NCBI RefSeq assembly: GCF_020162115.1
Contig: NZ_CP083911.1
Location: 124,001 to 188,000, forward strand
Direction of reading: 5' to 3'
Source: Tepidimonas taiwanensis
Lineage (GTDB): Bacteria > Pseudomonadota > Gammaproteobacteria > Burkholderiales > Burkholderiaceae_C
Length of the DNA stretch: 64,000 nucleotides
Shown here one piece after another: positions 52,314 through 60,510 of this stretch (positions within the stretch are counted from its first letter, which is position 1; every line of letters begins with the position of its first letter). The notes beneath the pieces were generated by a model. It saw only the letters and a program-made list of their open reading frames with translations, was not told the origin of the DNA and did not search any database. A program made the translations under genes and the position numbers.

Positions 52314-52423
52314 TGCACCGCCACCGCCACCGACACCGTGTTAAGCAGCGGGCGTCGCTGCCATCGCCCGATCCGGTGCACCGACGGGGTGCGGCGGGAG
52401 CCGGGTTGCACCGCGCCTGTGCG
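52314..52423 (+). promoter_or_regulatory. NtrC-type enhancer sites upstream of the guanidine operon
   Basis: Site 1 at 52377-52393 reads TGCACC-GACGG-GGTGCG and site 2 at 52407-52423 reads TGCACC-GCGCC-TGTGCG. The NtrC (NRI) consensus recalled from enteric glnA is TGCACC-N5-GGTGCA; the matches are 11/12 and 10/12. Their centres are 30 bases apart, about three helical turns, at roughly -163 and -133 from the predicted start. A further TGCACC half-site lies at 52314-52319, 63 bases before site 1. Confidence 0.6.
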
Positions 52424-52521
52424 CGCGCCCGCGCAGCGGATGCGAGCGGAACCCCGACGTGGCGATCGCGAAGCATGCGCGGGTGTGGGGGAACGGATCA
52501 ATGCCCGGTCCGCGGACCGTG

Positions 52522-52537
52522 TGGCACGGGGTTTGCT
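52522..52537 (+). promoter_or_regulatory. Sigma-54 (RpoN) promoter of the guanidine operon
   Basis: TGGCACG-GGGT-TTGCT matches the -24/-12 consensus TGGCACR-N4-TTGCW at every defined position. GG (52523-52524) and GC (52535-52536) are 10 bases apart as required. Transcription would begin near 52548, about 30 bases before the riboswitch aptamer. Confidence 0.8.
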
Positions 52538-52574
52538 TGGTCTTGGGCGCGAGAGGGCCTCGGTCATGCGGGCC

Positions 52575-52680
52575 CGCAAGGTCGCTAGGGTTCCGGTCCC
52601 GCTTGGGATGTCTGGTCCGAGAGCGACCGGTTCCGCCGCTGGCGGGGCTCCACGGAGGGACAAAAGCCCGGGAGGTCGCG
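52575..52680 (+). ncRNA. Guanidine-I riboswitch (ykkC-yxkD motif)
   Basis: The conserved blocks of the ykkC class appear in order: CTAGGGTTCCG (52585-52595), CTGGTCCGAGAG (52612-52623), CACGG-AGGGACAAAAGCCC and the closing CCCGGGAG (to 52674). The motif is known to bind guanidinium and turn genes on. It sits in the leader of an ABC importer, carboxyguanidine-deiminase-type genes, guanidine/urea carboxylase and allophanate hydrolase, the best-known target set for guanidine assimilation. Boundaries are approximate. Confidence 0.93.
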
Positions 52681-52700
52681 ATGACGCATCGCCCTCTCGG
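52668..52700 (+). promoter_or_regulatory. Hairpin overlapping the aptamer 3' end (candidate expression platform)
   Basis: CCGGGAGG (52668-52675) pairs with CCTCTCGG (52693-52700, one G-U), then a 2-base bulge, then GCGATG/CATCGC around an ACG triloop: 14 bp in all. The 5' strand includes the last conserved bases of the guanidine-I aptamer, so the hairpin and the folded aptamer are mutually exclusive. No U-run follows; the ribosome-binding site AGGAG (52715-52719) lies 14 bases further down. Confidence 0.6.
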
Positions 52701-52725
52701 ACCGTTCAACCCTCAGGAGCCAGAC

Positions 52726-53718
52726 ATGTCGCTGCTAAACCGCTTCTCCCGCCGTCTGATGGCCGTCGCCGTGATGGCCGGCACCTTGGCCGTGTCGCTG
52801 CCCGTTGCGGCGCAGGTTCGGGTCGGTGTCTCCGACTGGCCGGGCTGGGTGGCGTGGTACATCGCCGAGAAAAAGGGGTTTTTCAAGAAACACGGGGCGG
52901 ACGTCAAACTGGTGTGGTTTGCCAACTACACCGATTCGATCAGCGCGTTGTCCGCGGGTCAGCTCGACGCCAACTCACAGACCTGGAGCGACACGATGGC
53001 GCCGCTGGCGAAGGGTATTGCCCTGAAAGCCATCCTGGTCAATGACAACTCGGCAGGCAACGACGCGCTGATGGTGGGCCCGGGCATCCGGTCGTTCGCC
53101 GATCTGAAGGGCAAGAAGATCGCGCTGGAGGAGTACAGCGTCTCGCATTTCCTGCTGACGCTGGCGCTGGCCAAAAACAGCATGACCCTCAAGGACGTGC
53201 AGGTGGTCAACCTGTCGGCGGGGGACGCCGCGGCCGCCTTCATGGCCGGTCGCGTCGATGCCGCGGTCGTGTGGAACCCGTGGGTCAACACCATCCAGAC
53301 CAGCGGCAAGGGCAAGCCGTTGTTCACATCGGCGGATGTGCCCGGCATGATTCCGGACCTGCTGGTCGCGCAGGAAAAGTCGCTCAAGGCGAAGCGCAAG
53401 GATTTCCTCGGGATGATCCGCGCCTGGTACGACGTCGAGCGATTCATCCGGGATAACCCGGACGAGGCCACCCGCATCATGGCCAAGGTGGTCGGCATGG
53501 ACCCGAAGGACTACAAGGTTTTCCTGCCCGGCACGAAATTCTTCGACCAGCCGGCCAACCTGAAGGCGTTCGGTCCGGCGTCCGATCCCACCTCGCTGCT
53601 CGGCGTGGCGCCGACGATCAGCAAGTTCCTGCTCGACAACAAGCTGATGGAGGGCAAGGTCGATTACGCCCGAGGCATCGATGCCTCGCTGGTCCGGGAA
53701 GTCGCGGGCGTCAAATGA
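52726..53718 (+). CDS. Periplasmic substrate-binding protein of a guanidine-operon ABC importer
   Basis: A 330-residue secreted protein. Residues 1-29 are a Sec signal peptide (RR, hydrophobic core, VAAQ cleavage region). The mature part, VRVGVSDWPGWVAWYIAEKKGFFKKHGADVKLVWF, is a NitT/TauT-family binding protein, as in taurine, nitrate and thiamine-precursor importers. AGGAG is 6 bases from the ATG. First gene after the riboswitch, so the likely ligand is guanidine or a guanidino compound (inference from context; family members are otherwise diverse). Confidence 0.92.
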   Translation: MSLLNRFSRRLMAVAVMAGTLAVSLPVAAQVRVGVSDWPGWVAWYIAEKKGFFKKHGADVKLVWFANYTDSISALSAGQLDANSQTWSDTMAPLAKGIALKAILVNDNSAGNDALMVGPGIRSFADLKGKKIALEEYSVSHFLLTLALAKNSMTLKDVQVVNLSAGDAAAAFMAGRVDAAVVWNPWVNTIQTSGKGKPLFTSADVPGMIPDLLVAQEKSLKAKRKDFLGMIRAWYDVERFIRDNPDEATRIMAKVVGMDPKDYKVFLPGTKFFDQPANLKAFGPASDPTSLLGVAPTISKFLLDNKLMEGKVDYARGIDASLVREVAGVK

Positions 53719-53739
53719 TCCGTAGGGGGAGCCGTCACC

Positions 53740-54558
53740 ATGACCACCCGACCCAGGGCCCACGAGCGTCGGCCCGGTATCTGGACCATCCGTGGCCCGC
53801 TGACCCGTCGGCAGTACTGGTTGTTCGCCGCGCTGGGGCTGCTGGTGCCCTTCACGCTGTGGTGGGGCGCGTCGAGCGTGCTGGGGGTGGACAAGGTGTT
53901 CCTGCCGGGGCCAGCGGATGTCTATCACCGGCTCATCAGCTGGTTCACCGACGAGGGCCTGCTGTCCGACGTCTGGATCAGCGTCTACCGCGTGACCATG
54001 GGCTTCCTGCTGTCAGCGGTGATCGCCCTGCCGCTGGCGCTGCTGATCGGCACGTTCCGATCGGTGCAGGCGCTGCTGGAGCCGCTCACCGACTTCATCC
54101 GCTATATGCCGGCGGTGGCCTTCATTCCGCTGGTCATGCTGTGGGTCGGCATCGAGGAGTCGTCCAAGATCGCCATCATCTGGATCGGCACCTTTTTCCA
54201 GATGGTGCTGATGATGGCCGAGGACGTACGGCGGGTGCCGTTGGCGCAGATCGAGGCCGCGCAAACGATGGGCGCCTCGACGCGCGAAATCGTCGAGCTC
54301 GTGATCCTGCCGTCGGCCAAACCGGCGCTGCTCGATACGCTGCGGGTGACGATGGGATGGGCGTGGACCTACCTGGTCGTGGCGGAACTCGTGGCGGCCA
54401 ACTCCGGCCTCGGCTACGCGATCCTGAAAGCGCAGCGGTTTTTGCAGACCGACAAGATCTTCGTCGGCATTCTGCTCATCGGCCTCATCGGGCTGGTGAT
54501 GGACCAACTGTTTCGCTTTGCCCATCGCAAGGCGTTCCCGTGGCTCTACCTGCGGTGA
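53740..54558 (+). CDS. ABC transporter permease (NitT/TauT type)
   Basis: A 272-residue inner-membrane permease with six predicted helices. The EAA loop that docks with the ATPase is IEAAQTMGASTREIVELVILPSAKPALLDTLRVTMGWAW. GGGGGAG precedes the ATG. 21 bases downstream of the binding-protein gene and 5 bases before the ATPase gene. Probably a homodimer in an importer for guanidine. Confidence 0.94.
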   Translation: MTTRPRAHERRPGIWTIRGPLTRRQYWLFAALGLLVPFTLWWGASSVLGVDKVFLPGPADVYHRLISWFTDEGLLSDVWISVYRVTMGFLLSAVIALPLALLIGTFRSVQALLEPLTDFIRYMPAVAFIPLVMLWVGIEESSKIAIIWIGTFFQMVLMMAEDVRRVPLAQIEAAQTMGASTREIVELVILPSAKPALLDTLRVTMGWAWTYLVVAELVAANSGLGYAILKAQRFLQTDKIFVGILLIGLIGLVMDQLFRFAHRKAFPWLYLR

Positions 54559-54563
54559 CCACC

Positions 54564-55403
54564 ATGCCGTCCAAGATCTCGATCCAACACGTCGGCAAGG
54601 TGTTCGGCGACGGCCGCCACGCGGTGGAGGCCTTGCGGGACGTGAGCCTGGATGTGGCCGACAACGAATTCGTCACCTTCGTCGGGGCGTCGGGCTGCGG
54701 CAAGTCGACGCTGCTGCGCATCATTGGCGGACTGGAGCACCACACCGCCGGGGAAGTCCTGGTGGACGGGCGGCCGATCCGCGGGCCGGGCGCCGACCGC
54801 GCCATGGTGTTCCAGCACTACAGCCTCTACCCCTGGCTGTCGGTGACGGAGAACATCAAGTTCAGCCGTCGTCTGCGCCACGGGCGCGAGTCCCTGACCG
54901 AGGCCGACGTCGAGGCGGCGTCCGGCCGCGCCGATGCGCTGCTGGCCCTGATGGGACTGACCGCCGCGGCCCATGCGTGGCCCAATCAGCTCTCGGGCGG
55001 GATGCAACAACGCGTCGCCATCGCCCGTGCGCTGATGGGGCGGCCGCAGGTGTTGCTGATGGACGAGCCCTTTGGCGCCCTCGACGCGCAGACGCGCGAG
55101 GTGATGCACGACCTGATCCTGCACGTGCACCGCCTGGAAAAAACCACGATCGTCTTCGTCACCCACGACGTTGAAGAGGCGATCTACCTGGGCGGGCGCG
55201 TCGTGCTGATGGCGCCGCGGCCGGGGCGCATCGACACGATCTACGACGTGCCCCTGCCGGCCGAGCGCGAGCAGGACATGAAGCACACGCCGGAATTTCT
55301 CCGGCTCAAGAAGGCAATCCTCGCGCGCATCCGCGAGACCTCGGGCATGAAGACCGACCAGGACATGCTCGACCAGCTCAATCGGGGGCAGGCCGCGGCC
55401 TGA
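54564..55403 (+). CDS. ABC transporter ATP-binding protein (NitT/TauT type)
   Basis: A 279-residue ATPase. Walker A GASGCGKST, Q-loop FQHYSLYPWLSV, signature LSGGMQQR, Walker B VLLMDEPFGALDAQT and the switch His in VFVTHDVEEAIYLG are complete. The ~40-residue C-terminal extension (HTPEFLRLKKAILARIRE...) is common in this subfamily. Powers import by the adjacent permease and binding protein. Confidence 0.95.
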   Translation: MPSKISIQHVGKVFGDGRHAVEALRDVSLDVADNEFVTFVGASGCGKSTLLRIIGGLEHHTAGEVLVDGRPIRGPGADRAMVFQHYSLYPWLSVTENIKFSRRLRHGRESLTEADVEAASGRADALLALMGLTAAAHAWPNQLSGGMQQRVAIARALMGRPQVLLMDEPFGALDAQTREVMHDLILHVHRLEKTTIVFVTHDVEEAIYLGGRVVLMAPRPGRIDTIYDVPLPAEREQDMKHTPEFLRLKKAILARIRETSGMKTDQDMLDQLNRGQAAA

Positions 55404-55427
55404 ACCCCGTCTCTGCAAGGAGTCCCC

Positions 55428-56165
55428 ATGGCGCAAAACCTCAACCCCATTCCTCCCGACCGGTTCCTGTGGGAAGAAAGGCTGCCCGGCGGCTGCCACT
55501 GGTCCGGCGTGATCCGGCGCGGCAACGCGCTGCGGCTGACCGATCTCAGCGGCCGCGCCAACGTCTCGGCGCTCTTCTACAACGCCGAGGAAAAACTCGA
55601 GCGCTACAACATGGCCGACACGCTGAAGGCGCAGCACACCGCCTACCTGACGCGGGGCCACGCACTCTACTCCGACATGGGCCACGTGCTGTGCTCGATC
55701 GTCGCGGACACCGCCGGATGGCATGACACGGTCTGTGGCGTCACGAGCGCCGAGCTGATCCGCGCGAAATACGGCGAAACGAGCTATCAGACGCACCGCA
55801 ACGCGATGTACCGCAACGGCCGTGACGGCTTGCTGATCGAGCTCGGCAAGTGGGGGCTGGGCAAGCGTGACCTGGTGCCGAACGTGAATTTCTTCAGCAA
55901 GGTCGTCGCCGACGAGGATGGTTGCCTGCACTTCGACGTCGCACACGGGCGCCCCGGGGCCTGCGTCGACCTTCGCTTCGAGATGAACGTGCTGGTCGTG
56001 CTCTCCGCCGCGCCGCACCCGCTCGACCCGCGGCCCGACTACGCGCCGGGCGACGTGATGCTCACCGCGTGGCACGCCGGTGTGCCGGGGCCGGACGACG
56101 TCTGCCGCAACCACTGCCCGGAAAACCAGCGCGGCTTCTACCAGACCGAAATCCTGTTCTGCTGA
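55428..56165 (+). CDS. Carboxyguanidine deiminase-type protein 1 (urea carboxylase-associated protein 1, DUF1989)
   Basis: A 245-residue DUF1989 protein, PPDRFLWEERLPGGCHWSGVIRRGNALRLTDLSGRANVSALFYN. Conserved cysteines (for example CGVTSAELI and HCPENQRGFYQTEILFC) and AHGRPGACVDLRFEMNVLVVLSAAPHPLDP fit the family. Recent work assigns the pair of such proteins (CgdAB) to deimination of carboxyguanidine to allophanate, rather than urea metabolism. AAGGAG precedes the ATG. The partner gene follows after 9 bases. Confidence 0.9.
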   Translation: MAQNLNPIPPDRFLWEERLPGGCHWSGVIRRGNALRLTDLSGRANVSALFYNAEEKLERYNMADTLKAQHTAYLTRGHALYSDMGHVLCSIVADTAGWHDTVCGVTSAELIRAKYGETSYQTHRNAMYRNGRDGLLIELGKWGLGKRDLVPNVNFFSKVVADEDGCLHFDVAHGRPGACVDLRFEMNVLVVLSAAPHPLDPRPDYAPGDVMLTAWHAGVPGPDDVCRNHCPENQRGFYQTEILFC

Positions 56166-56174
56166 GGTGCCACC

Positions 56175-56834
56175 ATGACGACCTTCCGTCTCGTCGAAAG
56201 TCCACTCGATCCCGGCACGGCCATCTACGACGCCGTGGTCAAAGCGGGCGACCCCTGGCTGCACGAAATCCGCAAGGGCCAAGTGTTGCGCATCCTCGAC
56301 CTGGAGGGCAACCAGGCGGTGGACACGCTGTTCTACAACCTGCACAACCCCGAGGAGCGTTACAGCGCCGCGGACACGGTGCGCGCGCAGGGCGCGCTGT
56401 ACCTGACCGCGGGCACCCAGCTGATGTCGTCCGAAGGCCGCGTGATGCTGACCATCACTGCCGACACGTGTGGCCGCCACGATACGCTCGGGGGCGCCTG
56501 TTCCTGCGAGAGCAATGTCGTGCGCTACGCACTGGACAAGCGGCCGATGCACTCCTGCCGCGACAGTTTCCTCCACGCGCTCGCCCAGTACGACGGGGGG
56601 CTCACCAAGCGCGACCTTACAAGCAACATCAATTTCTTCATGAACGTGCCGGTGACCCCGCAAGGGGGGCTGACCTTTGCGGACGGCGTATCGGCCCCCG
56701 GCAAGTACGTCGAGATGCGCGCCGAGATGGACGTACTGTGCCTGATCTCCAACTGCCCGCAGCTCAACAACCCCTGCAACGCGTACAACCCCACGCCCAT
56801 CCGGGTGTTGATCTGGGACGCGCCCCATTCGTGA
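56175..56834 (+). CDS. Carboxyguanidine deiminase-type protein 2 (urea carboxylase-associated protein 2, DUF1989)
   Basis: A 219-residue paralogue of the preceding protein, containing EIRKGQVLRILDLEGNQAVDTLFYNLHNPEERYSAADT, GGACSCESNVVRY and LISNCPQLNNPCNAYNPTPIRVLIWD. The Cys-rich CSCESN and NCPQLNNPCN segments are probable metal or active-site elements. Expected to form a heteromer with the upstream protein. GAGGTG precedes the ATG. Confidence 0.9.
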   Translation: MTTFRLVESPLDPGTAIYDAVVKAGDPWLHEIRKGQVLRILDLEGNQAVDTLFYNLHNPEERYSAADTVRAQGALYLTAGTQLMSSEGRVMLTITADTCGRHDTLGGACSCESNVVRYALDKRPMHSCRDSFLHALAQYDGGLTKRDLTSNINFFMNVPVTPQGGLTFADGVSAPGKYVEMRAEMDVLCLISNCPQLNNPCNAYNPTPIRVLIWDAPHS

Positions 56835-56900
56835 CCTTGACCGGCGTCGGGACGACCCGCCGCCGCCCCTCGCATGCGGGACGGCCCGCCAGCCCTGAAG

Positions 56901-59900
56901 ATGTTCCAACGAGTCCTCATCGGTAACCGCGGTGCCATCGCCTGCCGCATCATCCGCACGCTGCGACGCATGGGGGTGCAGTCCGTGGCCGTGTATTCGG
57001 AAGCCGACCGCCACAGCATGCACGTGCGGCTCGCAGAAGAAGCGGTCGAGATCGGCCCGGCACCTGCCGCCCACAGCTACCTGCGGGTGGACAAGATCCT
57101 GGAGGCCGCGATCGCCACCGGGGCCGAGGCCATCCACCCCGGCTACGGTTTCCTGTCGGAAAACCCGGGGTTTGCCGAGGCCTGCGCGGCCGCGGGCATC
57201 GCCTTCATCGGCCCGACACCGGCGCAGATGCGCGCCTTCGGTCTCAAGCACACGGCGCGCGCACTGGCCGCGCAAAACGGCGTGCCGCTGTTGCCGGGCT
57301 CTGGGCTGCTGACCGACGCGGGGCACGCGCAGGCCGAGGCCGCACGCATCGGCTACCCGGTGATGCTCAAGAGCACCGCCGGCGGTGGCGGCATCGGCAT
57401 GCGCCTCGTCTGGAGCGCGGACGAGCTGAAGGAGGCCTTCGAATCGGTCGATCGCCTCGCGCGCGCCAATTTCAAGGAAGCGGGCCTCTTCCTGGAGAAA
57501 TACGTCGAGCATGCGCGCCACATCGAGGTGCAGATCTTCGGCGACGGCAAGGGCTATGTGGTGGCGCTGGGCGAGCGCGATTGCTCGGTGCAGCGGCGCA
57601 ACCAGAAGGTGATCGAGGAGACGCCGGCGCCGGGCCTGACCGATGCGCAGCGGAAAAACCTGCTCGCCACGGCCGTGCGGCTCGGCGAGGCGGTCGGCTA
57701 CCGCTCGGCCGGCACGGTGGAGTTCGTCTGTGACGCCATGAGCGGCGAATTCTATTTCCTGGAGGTGAACACGCGCCTGCAGGTCGAGCATGGCGTCACC
57801 GAGGAAGTCACCGGGGTGGATCTGGTCGAGTGGATGGTGCGGGAGGCCGCCGGCGAGCTCGATCTTTCGAACTTCGAGGTATCGCCGCAGGGCTCGTCCA
57901 TCCAGGTGCGGCTCTATGCCGAGGATCCGGCCAAGGATTTCCAGCCCTCGTCCGGTGTACTGACCGAAGTCGTATTCCCCACCGACGCCCGCGTGGAAAC
58001 CTGGGTCGAGCGCGGCGCCGAAGTGCCGCCGTTCTACGACCCGATGCTGGCCAAGCTGATCGTCAAGGGACGCGACCGCGCCGAGGCGCTGGCGAAACTT
58101 ACGCAGGCGCTCGCCGGCACGCGCGTGGCCGGCATCGAGACCAACCTCGACTACCTGCGCCAGGTCGTCGCCGATGCGGTCTTTGCCGAGGGCCGCCAGA
58201 CCACGCGCTATCTGAACGCGTTTCGCTATCGCCCGGCGACGATCGAGGTGATCGAGCCGGGCGTGCAGTCGAGCGTGCAGGATTGGCCGGGGCGGATGGG
58301 CTACTGGGACGTGGGCGTGCCGCCGTCGGGGCCGATGGATCCGCTGGCGTTCCGGGTCGCCAACCGGCTGGTCGGCAACGCCGAGGGCACAGCCGGCCTC
58401 GAACTCACGCTCGCCGGCCCGACGCTGCGCTTTCACTGCGACGCCGTGATCGCGCTCGCCGGCGCCGAGATGGGGGCCACGCTGGACGGACGACCGCTCG
58501 CCAACTGGGCGGCCCATGCGGTCAAGGCCGGCAGCATCCTCAAACTGGGGGCGGTGCAGGGGGCGGGTTGCCGCGCCTATCTCGCGGTGCGCGGGGGCCT
58601 GGACGTGCCGGATTACCTGGGCAGCAAGTCCACCTTCACACTGGGGCAGTTTGGCGGCCACGCCGGCCGCACCCTGCGGGTGGGGGACGTGCTGCACATC
58701 ACCCGGGCATCGGACGCTCCTGCCGCGTCTCTGCCGGCGGACCTGATCCCAACTTACACCCACGCGTGGGAAATCGGCGTGCTCTACGGCCCGCACGGTG
58801 CGCCGGATTTTTTCACCGACGCCGACATCGAGATGTTCTTTGCCACCGACTGGGAGGTGCATTACAACTCCAGCCGGACCGGCGTGCGGCTGATCGGCCC
58901 CAAGCCGCAATGGGCGCGCAAGGACGGCGGCGAGGCGGGCCTGCACCCCTCGAACATCCACGACAACGCGTACGCCATCGGCGCGGTCGATTTCACCGGC
59001 GACATGCCGGTGATCCTCGGGCCCGATGGGCCGAGCCTGGGGGGCTTCGTCTGCCCGGCGACCGTCGTGCAGGCGGAGCTGTGGAAGCTGGGGCAGTTGC
59101 GCCCCGGGGACACCGTGCGCTTCCAGCGCCTTTCCCAGGGCGAGGCGGAGCGCCTGGAGGCGGTGCAGGACGCCGCGATCGCGGCGCTCGCGCCACCCCC
59201 GGTGACGGCGTCCGCGCGCGCGGCCGCCGAGCCGCCGGCGGAAGCCGTTCTGCATCGCATCCCCGAAACCGAGAACCCGGTCGCCGTCGTCTACCGCCGC
59301 GCCGGCGACAAGTACCTGCTCGTCGAATACGGTCCGCTGGTGCTCGACCTGAACCTGCGCTTCCGCGTGCACGCGCTGATGACGCATCTGCAACGCGAGG
59401 CGATTCCCGGCATTCTCGATCTCACCCCGGGTATCCGTTCCCTGCAGGTGCATTACGACTCGCGCGTGCTGCCGCTGGCGAAGCTGATGGACCTGCTGCT
59501 CGCCGCGGAGAAGCGGCTGCCGGCCATCGAGGACATGGAGGTGCCGGCCCGCATCGTGCATCTGCCGCTGTCCTGGGACGACGCCGCGACCCGGCTTGCG
59601 ATCGAGAAATACATGCAGTCGGTGCGCAAGGACGCGCCCTGGTGTCCGTCGAACATCGAGTTCATCCGCCGCATCAACGGGCTCGACAGCATTGAAGACG
59701 TGAAGCGCATCGTCTTCGAGGCGAGCTATCTGGTGCTGGGGCTGGGCGACGTCTACCTGGGCGCCCCGGTGGCCACCCCCATCGATCCGCGCCACCGCCT
59801 CGTCACCACGAAATACAACCCCGCGCGGACCTGGACACCGGAAAACGCCGTCGGCATCGGCGGCGCCTACCTGTGCATCTACGGGATGGAAGGCCCGGGC

Positions 59901-60503
59901 GGCTACCAGTTCGTCGGCCGTACGCTGCAGATGTGGAACCGCTGGCGGCAGACCGACGCGTTTACGGGCGGCAAGCCGTGGCTGTTGCGCTTCTTCGACC
60001 AGATCCGCTTCTACCCGGTGAGCGAATCCGAACTCCTGAAAATCCGCGAGGATTTTCCCCTCGGCCGTTACCCGCTGCGAATCGAGGAGACCACCTTCCG
60101 CCTGCGGGAGTACAACGCCTTCCTGCGGGAGAACGCCGCATCGATCGCGGCGTTCAAGGCGAAACAGCAGGCGGCGTTCGAGGCCGAGCGCGAGCGTTGG
60201 CGGCAAAGCGGTCAGGCGGATTACGCGACCGACCTGACGGTGGCGGAGGCGGCCCCTGACAGCGAGCTCGACCTGCCGGACAACGGCCGTGCCGTCGCGA
60301 GCGAGGTGGCCGGGAGTGTCTGGAAGGTGCACGTGCAGGAGGGCGCCGAGGTGAAGCGGGGCGATACGCTCATCGTCATCGAGTCGATGAAGATGGAGTT
60401 CGCCGTGCTCGCGCCCTGTGACGGGCGCGTGTACCGGGTGTATTGCCGTGAGGGCGGGCAGGTCGCCGCCGGGCAGGACCTGCTGGTGCTCGTCAGCGCG
60501 TGA
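56901..60503 (+). CDS. Biotin-dependent guanidine (urea-type) carboxylase
   Basis: A 1200-residue protein: biotin carboxylase (residues ~1-450; FQRVLIGNRGAIACRIIRTLRRMG, KSTAGGGGIGM, EVNTRLQVEHGVTEE), carboxyltransferase/AHS domains (~455-1090; WPGRMGYWDVGVPPSGPMDPLAFR, HPSNIHDNAYAIGAVDFTGD, PWCPSNIEFIRRINGLDS) and a C-terminal biotin carrier domain with ESMKMEF (biotinyl Lys1164). It carboxylates guanidine (or urea) using bicarbonate and ATP. The riboswitch context and Asp697 in GAVDFTGD favour guanidine. ATG 56901 is chosen by domain start; the upstream in-frame ATG at 56874 has no ribosome-binding site either. The allophanate hydrolase domain of yeast urea amidolyase is a separate gene here. 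Confidence 0.93.
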   Translation: MFQRVLIGNRGAIACRIIRTLRRMGVQSVAVYSEADRHSMHVRLAEEAVEIGPAPAAHSYLRVDKILEAAIATGAEAIHPGYGFLSENPGFAEACAAAGIAFIGPTPAQMRAFGLKHTARALAAQNGVPLLPGSGLLTDAGHAQAEAARIGYPVMLKSTAGGGGIGMRLVWSADELKEAFESVDRLARANFKEAGLFLEKYVEHARHIEVQIFGDGKGYVVALGERDCSVQRRNQKVIEETPAPGLTDAQRKNLLATAVRLGEAVGYRSAGTVEFVCDAMSGEFYFLEVNTRLQVEHGVTEEVTGVDLVEWMVREAAGELDLSNFEVSPQGSSIQVRLYAEDPAKDFQPSSGVLTEVVFPTDARVETWVERGAEVPPFYDPMLAKLIVKGRDRAEALAKLTQALAGTRVAGIETNLDYLRQVVADAVFAEGRQTTRYLNAFRYRPATIEVIEPGVQSSVQDWPGRMGYWDVGVPPSGPMDPLAFRVANRLVGNAEGTAGLELTLAGPTLRFHCDAVIALAGAEMGATLDGRPLANWAAHAVKAGSILKLGAVQGAGCRAYLAVRGGLDVPDYLGSKSTFTLGQFGGHAGRTLRVGDVLHITRASDAPAASLPADLIPTYTHAWEIGVLYGPHGAPDFFTDADIEMFFATDWEVHYNSSRTGVRLIGPKPQWARKDGGEAGLHPSNIHDNAYAIGAVDFTGDMPVILGPDGPSLGGFVCPATVVQAELWKLGQLRPGDTVRFQRLSQGEAERLEAVQDAAIAALAPPPVTASARAAAEPPAEAVLHRIPETENPVAVVYRRAGDKYLLVEYGPLVLDLNLRFRVHALMTHLQREAIPGILDLTPGIRSLQVHYDSRVLPLAKLMDLLLAAEKRLPAIEDMEVPARIVHLPLSWDDAATRLAIEKYMQSVRKDAPWCPSNIEFIRRINGLDSIEDVKRIVFEASYLVLGLGDVYLGAPVATPIDPRHRLVTTKYNPARTWTPENAVGIGGAYLCIYGMEGPGGYQFVGRTLQMWNRWRQTDAFTGGKPWLLRFFDQIRFYPVSESELLKIREDFPLGRYPLRIEETTFRLREYNAFLRENAASIAAFKAKQQAAFEAERERWRQSGQADYATDLTVAEAAPDSELDLPDNGRAVASEVAGSVWKVHVQEGAEVKRGDTLIVIESMKMEFAVLAPCDGRVYRVYCREGGQVAAGQDLLVLVSA

Positions 60504-60510
60504 GGTGATC

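Noticed and set aside
52677..52692. GCGATGACGCATCGC hairpin as an ordinary intrinsic terminator
   Set aside because: No U-run follows, and the outer stem includes aptamer bases; treated as a candidate riboswitch platform instead.
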